This document shows, piece by piece, positions 41,036 through 51,472 of a DNA stretch of 64,000 nt; within the stretch, counting starts at the first letter, position 1; every line of letters begins with the position of its first letter. The position numbers and the translations under genes were made by a program. This DNA is from Misgurnus anguillicaudatus (Eukaryota; Chordata; Actinopteri; Cypriniformes; Cobitidae). Where the stretch lies: the NCBI RefSeq assembly GCF_027580225.2, contig NC_073352.2:33056501-33120500 (forward strand), read 5' to 3'. The notes below the pieces were generated by a model. That model did no database searches. It saw only the letters and a program-made list of their open reading frames with translations, and was not told where the DNA came from.

Positions 41036-42759
41036 GTAAGCACTGGAAATTTAGTGAGGAAAGTAAATGTGAGGAGGTTCAAAACAAATAAGCAACTGAT
41101 AAGTAAGACCGGCAGAAAAAAATCCCACGAATGGGGATATAGCACCATACAAAAACCATACAGGCTACTGCCTCGGCCATAAGTCTACTATATTGGCCTA
41201 CATTAGCATAACGCTGGGCTGTGACAAGAAACATACACGCAGCCATATATATTTTTTTATCTATTATTTTTTTACACGGAGCACGAGCAGACCCCCAACG
41301 CCTTTAGGTGACTGTGCTGCGTTAACTTCGTTTCGAAATTACCACAATTAAAGCATTAATTTTCATTAAATCAGGTGGATCAATTTTGGCATTGCCTTAT
41401 AAAGGTAAAAATTTGGGTGTAAATCTCGTAATTATAGTAATTTGACACGACTTTAACATCAGCGTACATCCATGTTTACGTCAGCGCTGTTTGATGACAA
41501 CACAATCGTCATCTTTTCGATGACGTGTGGGACGGTGTGTCCCCGCGTGCCTCTTTCTTTGATTGGCTTGAAGAAGTCATTTAAGAAGCTCCACGAGTGG
41601 TACAGCAACAACGCAGTTGTGACCCCGACCGACAAAGAAAGACAAACAGCGATCGGGAAAATATTGTACACGTAAAGCATGTAAACGTGTGGAGAGATTA
41701 TAAGGCACCAGAGTTGTTTTTTGACGTTGTAGAGGATGCTCCGCGCAAGTTCACATGCACCCGCGCCGGTTCTAACGCAACATACGCACACTAGTGGACA
41801 GCTTCTTTTTGAGTCCCCCCACCCCAAAACAAGCACACACCCCTCCCACCTATTCCCAAAAATAAAGAAAGAAAAATTCCCACAGAAAACGTGGGTAATT
41901 TTATAAGGATCTAAGTACATCTGATTCACAAAATCATAGTTGTATATCTATGTTAGCACTTCAATGAAACGGTCTGCCCAAACGTCAGTGGGCATGGTGC
42001 AACAGGTTTTGTACTTAACAGGAACAAACGTCAACCGGTCATTTCAGCAATGCGCCCCGGGTTCACTGCGCGCGGCTACCGAAGCACACATTGCATGACG
42101 CGTGCAAACAAATGAACTCATTTGCTTTATGTATATAGTTAACAGGCAAACGAGTTAACATCACATCTACATTTCCTCATATGCATTTAAGTCGAACAAG
42201 AAGAAGGGGTGAAATCTGTTTTTTTCAGATCAAATATTCTGACGTAGTGCAAGCATCTCGTCAGCACTTGCCGTACCATTACTTATAATGTTCGTTTGCA
42301 TTTTTAATGCAATTTTTAAGGTTTCTTTACAAGAGCTTTTGTGCTGGAAGTCAAAATAGCACTAATTATAAATTTCTCATATTTTTGCACCTTTGGAAAT
42401 ATTATTATAATAGCTTGGATGTGTCAAACACATGGGTAAAGAGGGAAATACACACTTCCGCCTATATGACACTCGCACCATCCTGGACACGGTTCATATA
42501 TATATCATGTTATCTATAGCAGCGTCTTACTGTTAAATGGTGAGTAAGTGGGTGACATCCGGCGATGGGTGAAGAGATGCAACTGTTAAAGTCTGTGAGG
42601 GTTGTGTGTTGAGCGATCCCTTGAAAATCTATCTCACGTCTCGCATTACAGTAACGTTTGATTATCATGTCATTCGTTATATCTCTTTTTATATAATGTC
42701 CTATTCTCCGCGGATATACATCGTGTTTGTGTATGTATATATATATTTATATATATCCA

Positions 42760-43602
42760 TTAATCCTCGTCCACGTCGTCCCCGTGCAGGCCCTCGGGTT
42801 GCATCTCGCGCGCTCTTCTCTCTCTGCTCCTCTCCTGGATCTTTTTCATCTCGTCCGCGTATTTGCAGAACGTTGATCCGAATTTGGACCACACTTTGCT
42901 GGGCACCGTGATGGAGTTGCGGTAGGTGGGCTTCACCTCGCTGACCCGCATGAAAACTCCGTACTTGTTGGAGCCCACGTCAAAGAAGAAGCGTTTGTTA
43001 TCCACAGTTAACGAGGTGCCCTCTGGTAGCTCCGCGGGGTCCTCGTCTACGCCGAAGTCGTCGATGAGTTTAGCCAAAGCGTCACGGAACTCGATTAGTC
43101 CCTGGGCTGGAAGAGCGATAGTCTGGCCTTGCGATGTTCCCAGTCCGGGCCCCCGATTCACGGTCTGTCGGATCCTCAAAAACCTTCCCCTCTGGTTCTC
43201 CTTCAGATCCATGTAGTACTTTCTGTTCTCTCGCACCAGAAACTCGCTCTTAAGCGCCCTCCTTGGCTCGTCTTGCACCATATCGGGGTTGCTGGGGCCC
43301 AGCTGGGCGTAGTGTTCGATGAAGTCTCCCAAATAGTCGCGGAACTCTACGGCTACCGACATGGAGAGAGTCAGGCGGCTCTTGTTTCCCCCGGCCCCGA
43401 CCTCTGCTATCTTCAGAAAACGGCCCTTGACGTTCTGTTTAACGTCGAGATAGAAGCGTTTGTTCTGAATGTCAACGCGCTTCGAGGCGAGCTCCTCCGT
43501 GTCGTGCTGGAGCCGCGATGCTGCGCCCACCGCACCCGGGTGCATCGGGCCGGGGCCTGTGGCGAATCCACCATGCTCACTTCCACTGTCTCTATCCGCC
43601 AT
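42760..43602 (-). CDS. pura: pura: Pur-alpha single-stranded nucleic-acid-binding protein
   Basis: Intact 280-residue protein from one coding exon, usual for this family. Pur-alpha binds purine-rich single-stranded DNA and RNA and acts in neuronal mRNA transport, transcription and replication control. Three PUR repeats are visible: about 38-101 ([20 protein letters not shown]), 115-185 ([20 protein letters not shown]) and 195-258 ([20 protein letters not shown]). Repeats I and II form the nucleic-acid-binding fold, and III mediates dimerisation. The start is the family-typical MADRDSGSE at 43602. The frame stays open 60 codons further upstream, but that extension does not look like the family. 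The mammalian Gly-rich N-terminus and Gln-rich C-terminus are missing; the tail ends acidic (DDVDED). PURA is preferred over PURB because of MADRDSGSE and the repeat III sequence. It is divergent from nrg2. Confidence 0.95.
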   Translation of the reverse strand: MADRDSGSEHGGFATGPGPMHPGAVGAASRLQHDTEELASKRVDIQNKRFYLDVKQNVKGRFLKIAEVGAGGNKSRLTLSMSVAVEFRDYLGDFIEHYAQLGPSNPDMVQDEPRRALKSEFLVRENRKYYMDLKENQRGRFLRIRQTVNRGPGLGTSQGQTIALPAQGLIEFRDALAKLIDDFGVDEDPAELPEGTSLTVDNKRFFFDVGSNKYGVFMRVSEVKPTYRNSITVPSKVWSKFGSTFCKYADEMKKIQERSRERRAREMQPEGLHGDDVDED

Positions 43603-45669
43603 GATGCAGCCTCCCCGCTTTCCTTCTTTATCCGTCTCCCTCAGCCCTGCTGCAAAAGCGAATGCTGCTGAGCGACCGCAGCGCTCTCGCGAGATCTCCG
43701 CGTATGACTCCAAACTGGAGACCTTCTGCAGTCTGTAGATTTCTGTGTTGGTTGAAGTCATATCCGCGTTAAGATTGCGCACATAAGTGGTAAACTTGCA
43801 AAAGAATATTGTAAGGCTTTTTGTGACTATTTGTCTTCATCAGCAGACGTAAAAATGATGTGACCAGTTATGTTCTTATGACTTGTGTTAGAGAGGAGAG
43901 AGGTAAGGGGAAACGAAAGAATAATAAATGGCAACATTTAGGCATTTTATTGTATTTTGGTAACTTTTGTACTACTTCGAAACATGCCATGAGAATAAAC
44001 GTGCAAAGCAAGTAAAGAGGAAATAAATGAAAGCTCAAAATAATAATATTTTGCTTTGTATAAATAGTATTTTGTAATTATAGTTGGCAATAGTTATATC
44101 CAAGATAGCTGCTGTTGTAAAGTAATACATTTTCTTACGACAACAATCACAAAAGTTCTTTATTGATATCGGATACGCGTTTGCTGTTCAGCACCACGGA
44201 CAGCGACAACGCCGCGCCCACAATTGTGTGAATTGTCCTGAATGAACGCATGAAAGCAAATTAATGAAACATCACGCTTGTGCTTTATAAAATCATGTAA
44301 ACTGTCTGTGTACTTGATGAAAAAAATGAAGTTGGCTTATTCTTTAAGATAATTTAGATCCCCGTACTGACAAGTTTTTTTCTTCAGAAATATGTGTTCT
44401 CAATTTAAAATATCAAAATCGCTGTCCTTGTTTGTCTAAAGCAAGATAAGTGTTCCAAATTCACATCTCTTGCAAATCTGGTTATAACACTCTCGCTTTC
44501 TGACTGCAGATGTCGCCCTAAAGCAGCCTATGGACAGCCATGGAACATTCATTCACTCACGACGCATTTACTGGCACAGCCAATGATGTAACCCAATTGA
44601 ACTTAAAAATGACTCCAGGCTTCTTCCATACCTTTCAGAAAACACATAATAATTATTAATTTAATTCGTTTTTTTAGATGTCACCATGCTTGAAATGACC
44701 AGTCCCCTTCTCTTTTTATAGACCAAATGCACAGACTGTATGCCAAATACCCGCAGGACCTGTTGCCGGGGTAAATATGGCTGATATGATGATCGGTGGT
44801 TTGCTGTCTTGCTGTCGTTTTGGCGCCTGGTTAATCGCGTTTTGGGGCAAAATGGTGAATGTGACCTGAATGGGCATTTTTCGTTCGTAAAAATAACGCA
44901 GAGCGCACTTTTCACTATAGGCATCAATTGTATTTAGAGCTCTTTTTCGCAGCGTTAGTCATCATCGCATCTGCGGTGGCCTGACTTTTTCTGTTTTAGT
45001 TGACAGCCCGTCTAGAAAGAACTCTTATAAACGAATAACTTGTGGATTTTTCTGTGATGCGTTTTTAATTGTTTTGCTAAATTATATTGCGCGTAATAGC
45101 GATCGGCTCGTGACATTGGCTGGCTGGTTTCGAAGGATTGTAGTTGACCTACAGCTGTCGCATGTGGCTGGACGATTCCACTGTTGCTCTTCTATCATTA
45201 GTGTATCATTAGGACTTTCAGCAGACGCCACAGCCCAAGCGGCTGAGATCTGCTCACGTAAGCCGCCGCCGTAGGCACGGTACACGGGCAGCACGAGCAG
45301 AGGGCACGCGCTTGTTGCATCGCCCAAATGAACAGCTCCCGCGCGCGCGATGCGCGTCGTTGCTTTCTGGAGCACAAATCTGGCGTCCGTTTTTACCGGT
45401 AGACGTTAAAACGAGGGGCGCCTCGAGGGAGCTGGCTTGTTTTTGACAACTCTGCTTTTTATGTGTGCACCGAACTCCGATCCTTTCTGTGCACGAGCAA
45501 AACGTCTTTTTCGCAGGTTGTGCGCCCATCTGGGCGATGACATTGGTTGGATAGAGGAGCGTCTACTGGCGTTGTGCAGCATCTGGCGGTCTCGTAAAGG
45601 AGCGTCATTTATGAATGCATATTTATTGGGTTTCGGGATTGTGTCGAAGGAGAATGCAGCAGCGAGATC
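43603..45669. other. Divergent intergenic interval pura / nrg2
   Basis: About 2.1 kb between the pura start (-) and the longest upstream ORF of nrg2. The pura-proximal part to about 43780 is GC-rich and is probably pura 5' leader and promoter. The part 43800-45100 is AT-rich and free of recognised transposons. CG density rises again from about 45240. It must hold promoters for both genes. Confidence 0.6.
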
Positions 45670-45923
45670 TTGCAGCTCAGCAGTGTCACTGACCGGGTCT
45701 GTTTCCGGTTCCTAAGTGGCTGGTGTTTCCCCATCACCAACTGCATGGGGAAAGCGGCACACACAGATGGCATGGACACTTGCGCAAGGTCTGCCGCTCT
45801 GCCCTGCTACCGGAGCCTATTCGCACTCAGTCCCCCACCACCTTCTCCACCGTCCTCGCCCCTCGTCAGCCCCGAGAGCACTGCAGCACCGCCGCCGGCC
45901 GCCCCTGAGCCACAGCAGACGGC
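45240..45923 (+). promoter_or_regulatory. nrg2: nrg2 CpG-rich promoter / 5' leader
   Basis: CG dinucleotides are dense (AAGCCGCCGCCGTAGGCACG, CTCCCGCGCGCGCGATGCGC) and continue into the first coding exon, giving a CpG-island-like block to about 46335. The neuregulin family typically has GC-rich first exons. The transcription start cannot be placed from sequence alone. Confidence 0.55.
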
Positions 45924-45927
45924 ATGA
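45670..45927 (+). CDS. Proline-rich upstream ORF overlapping the nrg2 start
   Basis: An 85-codon plus-strand frame beginning MQLSSVTDRV and ending PPPPSPPSSP, then SPESTAAPPPAAPEPQQTA. Its stop TGA (45925-45927) overlaps the nrg2 start ATG (45924-45926) as ATGA. It could be a regulatory upstream ORF. Alternatively it could be the equivalent of the mammalian NRG2 Ser/Pro/Gln-rich N-terminal extension, knocked out of frame by one base: the same frame as nrg2 is closed by TGA at 45906-45908. I cannot tell biology from an assembly error here. Confidence 0.35.
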   Translation: MQLSSVTDRVCFRFLSGWCFPITNCMGKAAHTDGMDTCARSAALPCYRSLFALSPPPPSPPSSPLVSPESTAAPPPAAPEPQQTA

Positions 45928-46335
45928 GGAGGCTTGATCCGGTGCATTTCTCCATGCTCGTCATCGGGGTCTCCTTCGCCTGCTACGCCCCGAGTTTGGA
46001 TTCGCTGCAGGACCAGGCTTACCGATCGGCAGTGGTGATTGAAGGCGAGGTGAGCTCGCTACCCGAGAACGTCTCCGTGGAGCCCTACAGTGTGAATGTC
46101 AAAGTGCTGGACGTGTGGCCGGTGAACAGCGGCGGGCTGGAGCGCGAGCAGCTCGTCACCGTCGGGGAATTCGGCTCCGAGGCTCCGTGCGTTGCGGTGG
46201 AAAAGCACCACAGATATCTATTTTTCATGGACCCTACACAGGAGCCCTTAGTATTCAAAGCATCCTTTGCTCCTTTGGACACCAGTGAGAGTAATCTTAA
46301 AAAAGATGTGGAGAGCATATTGTGTCAAGACTGCG
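45924..46335 (+). CDS. nrg2: nrg2 exon 1: neuregulin-2 N-terminal region
   Basis: The frame MRRLDPVHFSMLVIGVSFAC encodes 137 codons plus one base, ending ...ESILCQDC G before a strong donor, GTAAGT (46336). It matches what I recall of the human NRG2 first exon: FSML-x-x-GVS-ACY-PSL, QDQAY, VKVLD-WP--SGGL-REQ, RY-FF--PT, PLVFK--FAPLDT, NLKK. Neuregulin-2 is a membrane-anchored EGF-family ligand for ErbB3/ErbB4 in the nervous system. Residues 9-20 form the hydrophobic segment that works as signal sequence. There is an N-glycosylation sequon at 49-51 (NVS). The Ig-like, EGF, transmembrane and cytoplasmic exons are beyond the window. The start is the first ATG after an in-frame stop. Confidence 0.93.
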
Positions 46336-46572
46336 GTAAGTTTATTAACTGTGACCGTATCGTTTTCACTGCTCTTTCAATTTTTAACAGATAACGCATC
46401 CACATCTAGTACGAGTGTGCTGGAACATAATGCGTTTTTCTGTGGAGGAGAATGGAAAGATGTAGAAAGTACCATGTTTAAGCGTATAGGTTTGGTTTTT
46501 GGGCGTCTCTGCAGTATTGTTCCTAATTACCCTTATAAACATTTAGGTGTAGACCAGGTCACACAATCACAC

Positions 46573-46576
<4 letters not shown>

Positions 46577-46613
<37 letters not shown>
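46577..46613. repeat. (TC)n microsatellite
   Basis: About 18 uninterrupted TC units shortly inside nrg2 intron 1. Confidence 0.9.
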
Positions 46614-46617
<4 letters not shown>

Positions 46618-47985
46618 CACAAGCAGTAGAAGGGGAGAGAGAGGCATTGACCACATCATCCTGACATGCATTAAATTAGCAATTATTCTTTACTCTCAGC
46701 CGACGGGTTTCAATCAATACGAAGCAATGTACACGATTCCTCAGCCGTAGAGCAGCCTGTGAAACACGTGATTTAAAATAATGCAGCATGATATCATGCA
46801 GTCACATAAGCTTCTGTGATTCACAGTAAGTCCCCCGGCTGTTGGAGGTTTGTAAAGTTGTGCCTCAGAAATGTGTGTGAAATAATGCAGACGTCAACAT
46901 ACCAATTAGCTTATAGTTGGCACGAAACCACGTGATGGGAAACTGAAAATCTGCTGGATGTGGTTGGTTAGGGGATCAGGTGGCACAGGCAAGGCCCCTT
47001 CAGAAAGGGATTCCCGTTCATGATGCAGATAAGCCCTGATCTACAGCATATTACCCATCCCTGTTAATATCTCTCTGGCCTGGGTGTAGAAGACATAACA
47101 CTAACCCATTAAAAGCATGATTTCATTAATGCATCAGAGAGCCTTTTAATAACTTTGTTTTATAGCTTTATAGATGAGTTTATTGAAAAGGGATTGTGAG
47201 GTACTTGTCTGAAACAGTAGTGGCATCTTAGTGCATATTATGGTTAACCTTATGTATAGCTTTATATGTATCAGTTGACATTACTAACCAAGGTGTGCTT
47301 GAAATGTGAGGGTTTTGACAGTGTTTTGTATACTACCATTTTGACAGTATTTGTTAGAAAGACACCATCTTATGATATTTATATTCCCACTAGCGTGCAA
47401 TTTTTTATTTTCCATTTTAATTTCCAATAGATACGTTTTGAAAGATTCATATTTTAACTAGCTTTTTACTTGACCAATGTAATTTCCACTTCATTCAACA
47501 TAACATGAGATTTTATGTGAATAACATTAATATACAGAGAGGAAACCATAAGATTTCTTTTTCTTTAATGCCAGTGTCTCTTCCGGTGTAATGGAGTACC
47601 ATTAAATTACAAATAACATTTCAATCACATTACATAGTTTTTTAGTTTCTTCATGACCTGTTCTGTTTTTAGACAGTCCTGGTCGAGTTTTAGTTGGATT
47701 AGCATACCAGACAGAAACATTGTCTGTCAGGGACTATTTGTAGAAAAGTTAAACATTTGATTTATGTTAGGGACATGATTGAATATTTAGCCTTGCTATA
47801 ATGCTTTACTGTATGTAAGCCCACTTTGTCCAATGAGAGCTGTTCGATATTACATTAGATTTAGGATAGACAAAACCTGATCCTATTTTTGGCCTATATA
47901 TATTAAACTTACATCTCAGTTCACTTTACTGTATATTTGAATTTTTATTTAAAAAAAATAAAAATGAATAAATTGTATAAAATTT

Positions 47986-48830
47986 GGGGTCAACCGATAT
48001 AGTTTTTATATGTTGGATGTCGATAATACGAAAGCTGTATGGCCGATGTAACACCATTGTTCTTACAGTAAATAAGAAACAAATAGAAAATTGGTGAAAC
48101 AAAAAAAAAGTTATACATAAAATGTATAAATATACCCTTTTAAAGTACTTAATTATTTTTAATAGACATAAATAATGTGGATCTGATACCTCACGGTACT
48201 ATTTGAATAAGTGTGTGACACAACACAACGTCATATCAAAAAGTGAATAATGATTGGTCATTTTACTGTCTGTCAGACTTTGGCTTTTCATTGAGTGACA
48301 CTGAGTGTCTTTTTTATTACAATCTAGTGATAGGACAATATATTGCAGAGGCCGATATATCGGCCGATATATGGACTTTTTTATTATCTACATTGGCCGA
48401 TACATTTTTCAATCAGCCAGTAAATTTATCTATTACTTAAATTTGTTGTCACACACCACACTAGTTTAACACACTTATTCAAACAGTACCTTGAGATGCC
48501 AGATCCACATTAATTATGTCTTGTAAATATGTTTAAAATGTATTTTATAAATATTATGCATAAAATTTTTTATTTTTATTTCACCAATTTTCTGTTTGTC
48601 TCTTATTTACCTTTAATAACATTTGTGTTATATTGGCCTCACATCGGCCATAAAGCTTTCTTAATATCGGTATAGCCATTAGCCATAAAAGAAAAAAAAA
48701 CATATCGACCACTATAACAAACATCAAATGTAAGTAATAGAGAAATTTACTGGCCGATTGAAAAAAATGTATCGGTCCATACAAAAATCCAAATATCGGC
48801 CGATATATTGGTCTCTGCAGTATACCCAGT
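47986..48830. mobile_element. Palindromic element with CCGATATATCGGCC motifs
   Basis: The left arm (GGGGTCAACCGATATAG, AAAGCTGTATGGCCGATGTA, GTGGATCTGATACCTCA) is opposed by the right arm (TACATCGGCC-like 48645, TTGAGATGCCAGATCCAC, ACCACTATAAC). An inner pair, GCCGATATATCGGCCGATAT (48350) and AATATCGGCCGATATATTGG (48790), adds a second symmetric level. Confidence 0.7.
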
Positions 48831-48832
48831 CT

Positions 48833-49760
48833 CACAAAATGATGTACCAATAGTCATTTAATTTTTTGATTCTTTTTTCGTGATACTGTCACAAATTTCC
48901 ACGTTTTTTTTTTTTGTGATCGTATCATGAATTTCTGTTTATGTGTCATTGTCATGTATTGGTTACTCAACTGCTTTTTCCTATTTTCAAGCCATTTTTG
49001 GTTTAGGGTTAGATTTGGTATTTGCATTAGGAAGTCACTTTAAGTATTGGTTAAAAAAAAATTGGATTTTTTTTATATTTTCTAAATTTTAAAACATTGT
49101 CGTCTGGCGTTAGAATTAGAGTTGGGTTTGGGTAATTTTATGTAAATCTAACCCTAAACCGAAGCGAACATAGGACAGAAAATAGGACAAAACGGTTGAG
49201 AAACTAATACGTGACAATGACACATAAACAGAAATTGGTGATATGATCACGAAAAAATGCGGAAATTCATGACAGTATCACGAAAAAGAAGAAAAAATTA
49301 TGTGACTATAGGTACACTGTAAAAAAAATTCCGTAGAAATTACAATGTTATTGCAGCTGGGTTGCCGGTAATTTACCGTAGATTTACATTTATGTTATTT
49401 ACTGGCAAGAGTTTGTTCAAAGTTAAATTTTTTTTAAATATTAACAAGTCTTTATCTTTACAGAATAAAACTATACAATACCAGCCTCATGCAAAGTTTT
49501 CTGGGAACCAGAAATCATCATCAACCTTTTTCTGTTTTTTGCTTAAGATTTTGTTTCCCAGAATGTTTTGCTTGATGCTGTTTTTTTTAGTTTTACTCTG
49601 TAAAGATAAAGACTTAAATGTTTAATGATCATTTAACTTTGAACAAAATGTTGCCAGTAAAAAACATAAATGTAAATCTACGGTAAATTACCGGCAACCC
49701 AGCTGCAATTTCTACGGAATTTTTTTACAGTGTACGTAATTTCGTGTGACTGGGCTGGAT
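48833..49760. mobile_element. MITE with CCCAGTCTCACAAAATGATG end, split by a second MITE
   Basis: The left end is CCCAGTCTCACAAAATGATG and the right end TAATTTCGTGTGACTGGGCT. Internal CGTGATACTGTCAC and GTGACAATGACAC segments oppose each other. The element at 49315-49732 interrupts it near its right end. Confidence 0.7.
49315..49732. mobile_element. MITE nested at a TA target (CACTGTAAAAAAAATTCC ends)
   Basis: The ends are CACTGTAAAAAAAATTCCGT and ACGGAATTTTTTTACAGTG, flanked by TA on both sides (GGTA|CACTG ... CAGTG|TACG). A TA duplication suggests a Tc1/mariner-type mover. A sister copy is at 35099-35515. Confidence 0.82.
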
Positions 49761-49934
49761 ATTGTCGTATCACTAGTATAAATAATTTTTTTCACAAATT
49801 AATAAGAATGGCGTTTGTCTACCCCAAAAAATAAGATGTCAGAGACCAAAAAACAGAGAGAGAGAGAAATATGTTAGGTAGGTCAGATGTTATATTTACA
49901 CAGTGAAAGCATCAGATGAATTGAGGACAGGTGC

Positions 49935-50095
49935 TTCACCTTGCCATATAAAGAACCTTTAACATCCATTGCACAAAAGATTCTTTTAACTGATAAAAAA
50001 AGTTTCTTTATATTATACAAATGCAAGAAAAAAATGTTTTTAAAGAACCTTTGACTGAATGATGGTTCTATGGCATTTTTATGAGTGTAACATTT
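49935..50095. mobile_element. MITE fragment (AAAGAACCTTTAACATCCAT)
   Basis: AAAGAACCTTTAACATCCAT on the left is opposed by TAAAGAACCTTTGACTGAAT and GGTTCTATGGCATTTTTATG on the right. It looks like a short foldback unit with a decayed centre. Confidence 0.5.
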
Positions 50096-51472
50096 AATTT
50101 GAACCAAACTTAATGTTCCTCAAACCTTTGCCCCAATCCTGACATGATGGACATCAAACATTCAGTCTAATAGTCTAGCATCGCTAATTGCTCAGACTAA
50201 AAGCCGCAAACATTTACTTGAAGCCTAACAGTCACTAAATCTTAATTCAAAGCATTACTAAACCTAATGTATCTCAGTATTCTCCCTTATTATGGTTCAG
50301 TCTGAGCTTTAGTTTGCAGTAATGCTTGTCGTTTCTCTCAGAGAGCAGTCTTTATCAATAGAGACTTGTACACTCAGAAACACAGCTCAGATCAGAGTTC
50401 AGAGACTGAAAGGCATGGCAGATGTTGAAAAAGACGAACCAAGAAGAGAGAGAGAGAGAGACAGATAGGATATGAATTGGGCTGTACTAAATGTGACTGA
50501 TAGCAGTGACCATACCTTGAACTGTGCTGCAGAAACTGAAAGTTGAAGAGAGAGAGAGACAGAAGGCAGTTTGAATGTGCAAGATTGTGAAAGAGAGAAA
50601 GAGTGCGTGTGTTGAAAGAGATCTCGAGCTCGTATGAATTATGCAGGCTGCCGTCTAAAGTGCATTTTTAGCTGACCATGTTCCTTTTTCACTCATTTGC
50701 CACCGATTTATATTTCACAGTAATGTCACCATGTGCTTTTTCAAATACAGAACAGAAAAATTACGGCTGAGATGAAAAAAAGATGCAAAACGGTATGAAT
50801 TTATCAGCGCTGTTGTGCATCGTTTCACCAGTTCCATTCATTACAGCGTTGTTGCATTTTCACTTCACTGCGGTCTTAAACATTTCTGCACAACCTTTAA
50901 GCCATGAAGACATGCAGAACATCAGAGGTTATGTTACAGAAACAGCCCCACCTCCTGGTCAGATTATGGTAATGCTGACAAATCTCCCAAAAGACAGCAA
51001 GTTGGAGATCAGCCCGACGAATACATGCAATATAGAATGAGCTTGTGCCTGTATTTTGATATGTAGATTTGCCCTATTATATGAAGGTCTGCCAGAAGAT
51101 CAATAGAGCTACATAAGAAGCTTATAAAGATAGTAAATGTCCTTTAAGCTGGGGAAGGACAGTTGAAGTTTACCCAGTCACTGAATTATTGAACAGCACT
51201 TAGTTTATCTTCGGTCCCCTGCCACAAACACACACACATTTCTCATCTGTAGTTAGTTGACTTTAGTTTGCTACATGAATGCCAACATGCAACTCCAGAG
51301 GCTGTGACACCATTTCTTTACTTTTGTACTGAATAGAGGAAAATAGATTATCTGCAATATTAAATAAGAGACTTTGGATAAAGTCACCAGGTGCTACGAT
51401 GCGGTGTAAAAGTTTATTTATTACAAACACATTTTGGATGAATATTTTGCAAAATATGCTTCTATATCTTTG

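Larger units (their letters stand above)
38400..42759 (-). other. pura: Repeat-poor region: probable pura 3' UTR and flank
   Basis: About 4.4 kb downstream of the pura stop with few recognised transposons, unlike the DNA on either side. An AATAAA on the minus strand (plus-strand TTTATT, 38416-38421) could end a very long pura 3' UTR. A TA-rich tract lies at 39045-39165. I looked for a homologue of IGIP, the small gene next to mammalian PURA, and did not recognise one. The UTR extent is inferred. Some of this DNA may instead be regulatory or a separate non-coding transcript (see 40740-41035). Confidence 0.4.

Noticed and set aside
41472..41675. 67-codon frame ending LHEWYSNNAVVTPTD-type sequence
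   Set aside because: It looks protein-like in composition, but I recognise no family and see no paired splice sites. Kept only as part of the repeat-poor region.
42926..43738. Plus-strand frames up to 180 codons opposite pura
   Set aside because: Antisense shadows of the GC-rich pura coding exon. The minus-strand frame has clear PUR repeats.
43603..43782. 60-codon in-frame extension upstream of the pura start
   Set aside because: The family start MADRDSGSE is internal, and the extension does not resemble any Pur-alpha N-terminus. It is most likely 5' leader that happens to be open.
45437..45715. 92-codon frame in the nrg2 leader
   Set aside because: It lies in CpG-rich 5' leader sequence. 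No recognised domain, and no overlap with a start as in the 45670 frame.
46267..46629. 120-codon frame overlapping nrg2 exon 1
   Set aside because: A different frame from nrg2, ending in the (TC)n tract. There is no similarity and no splice support.
50783..51040. 85-codon frame in nrg2 intron 1 with a hydrophobic segment
   Set aside because: No family resemblance, no promoter or splice context. It is within chance expectation for AT-rich DNA of this length.
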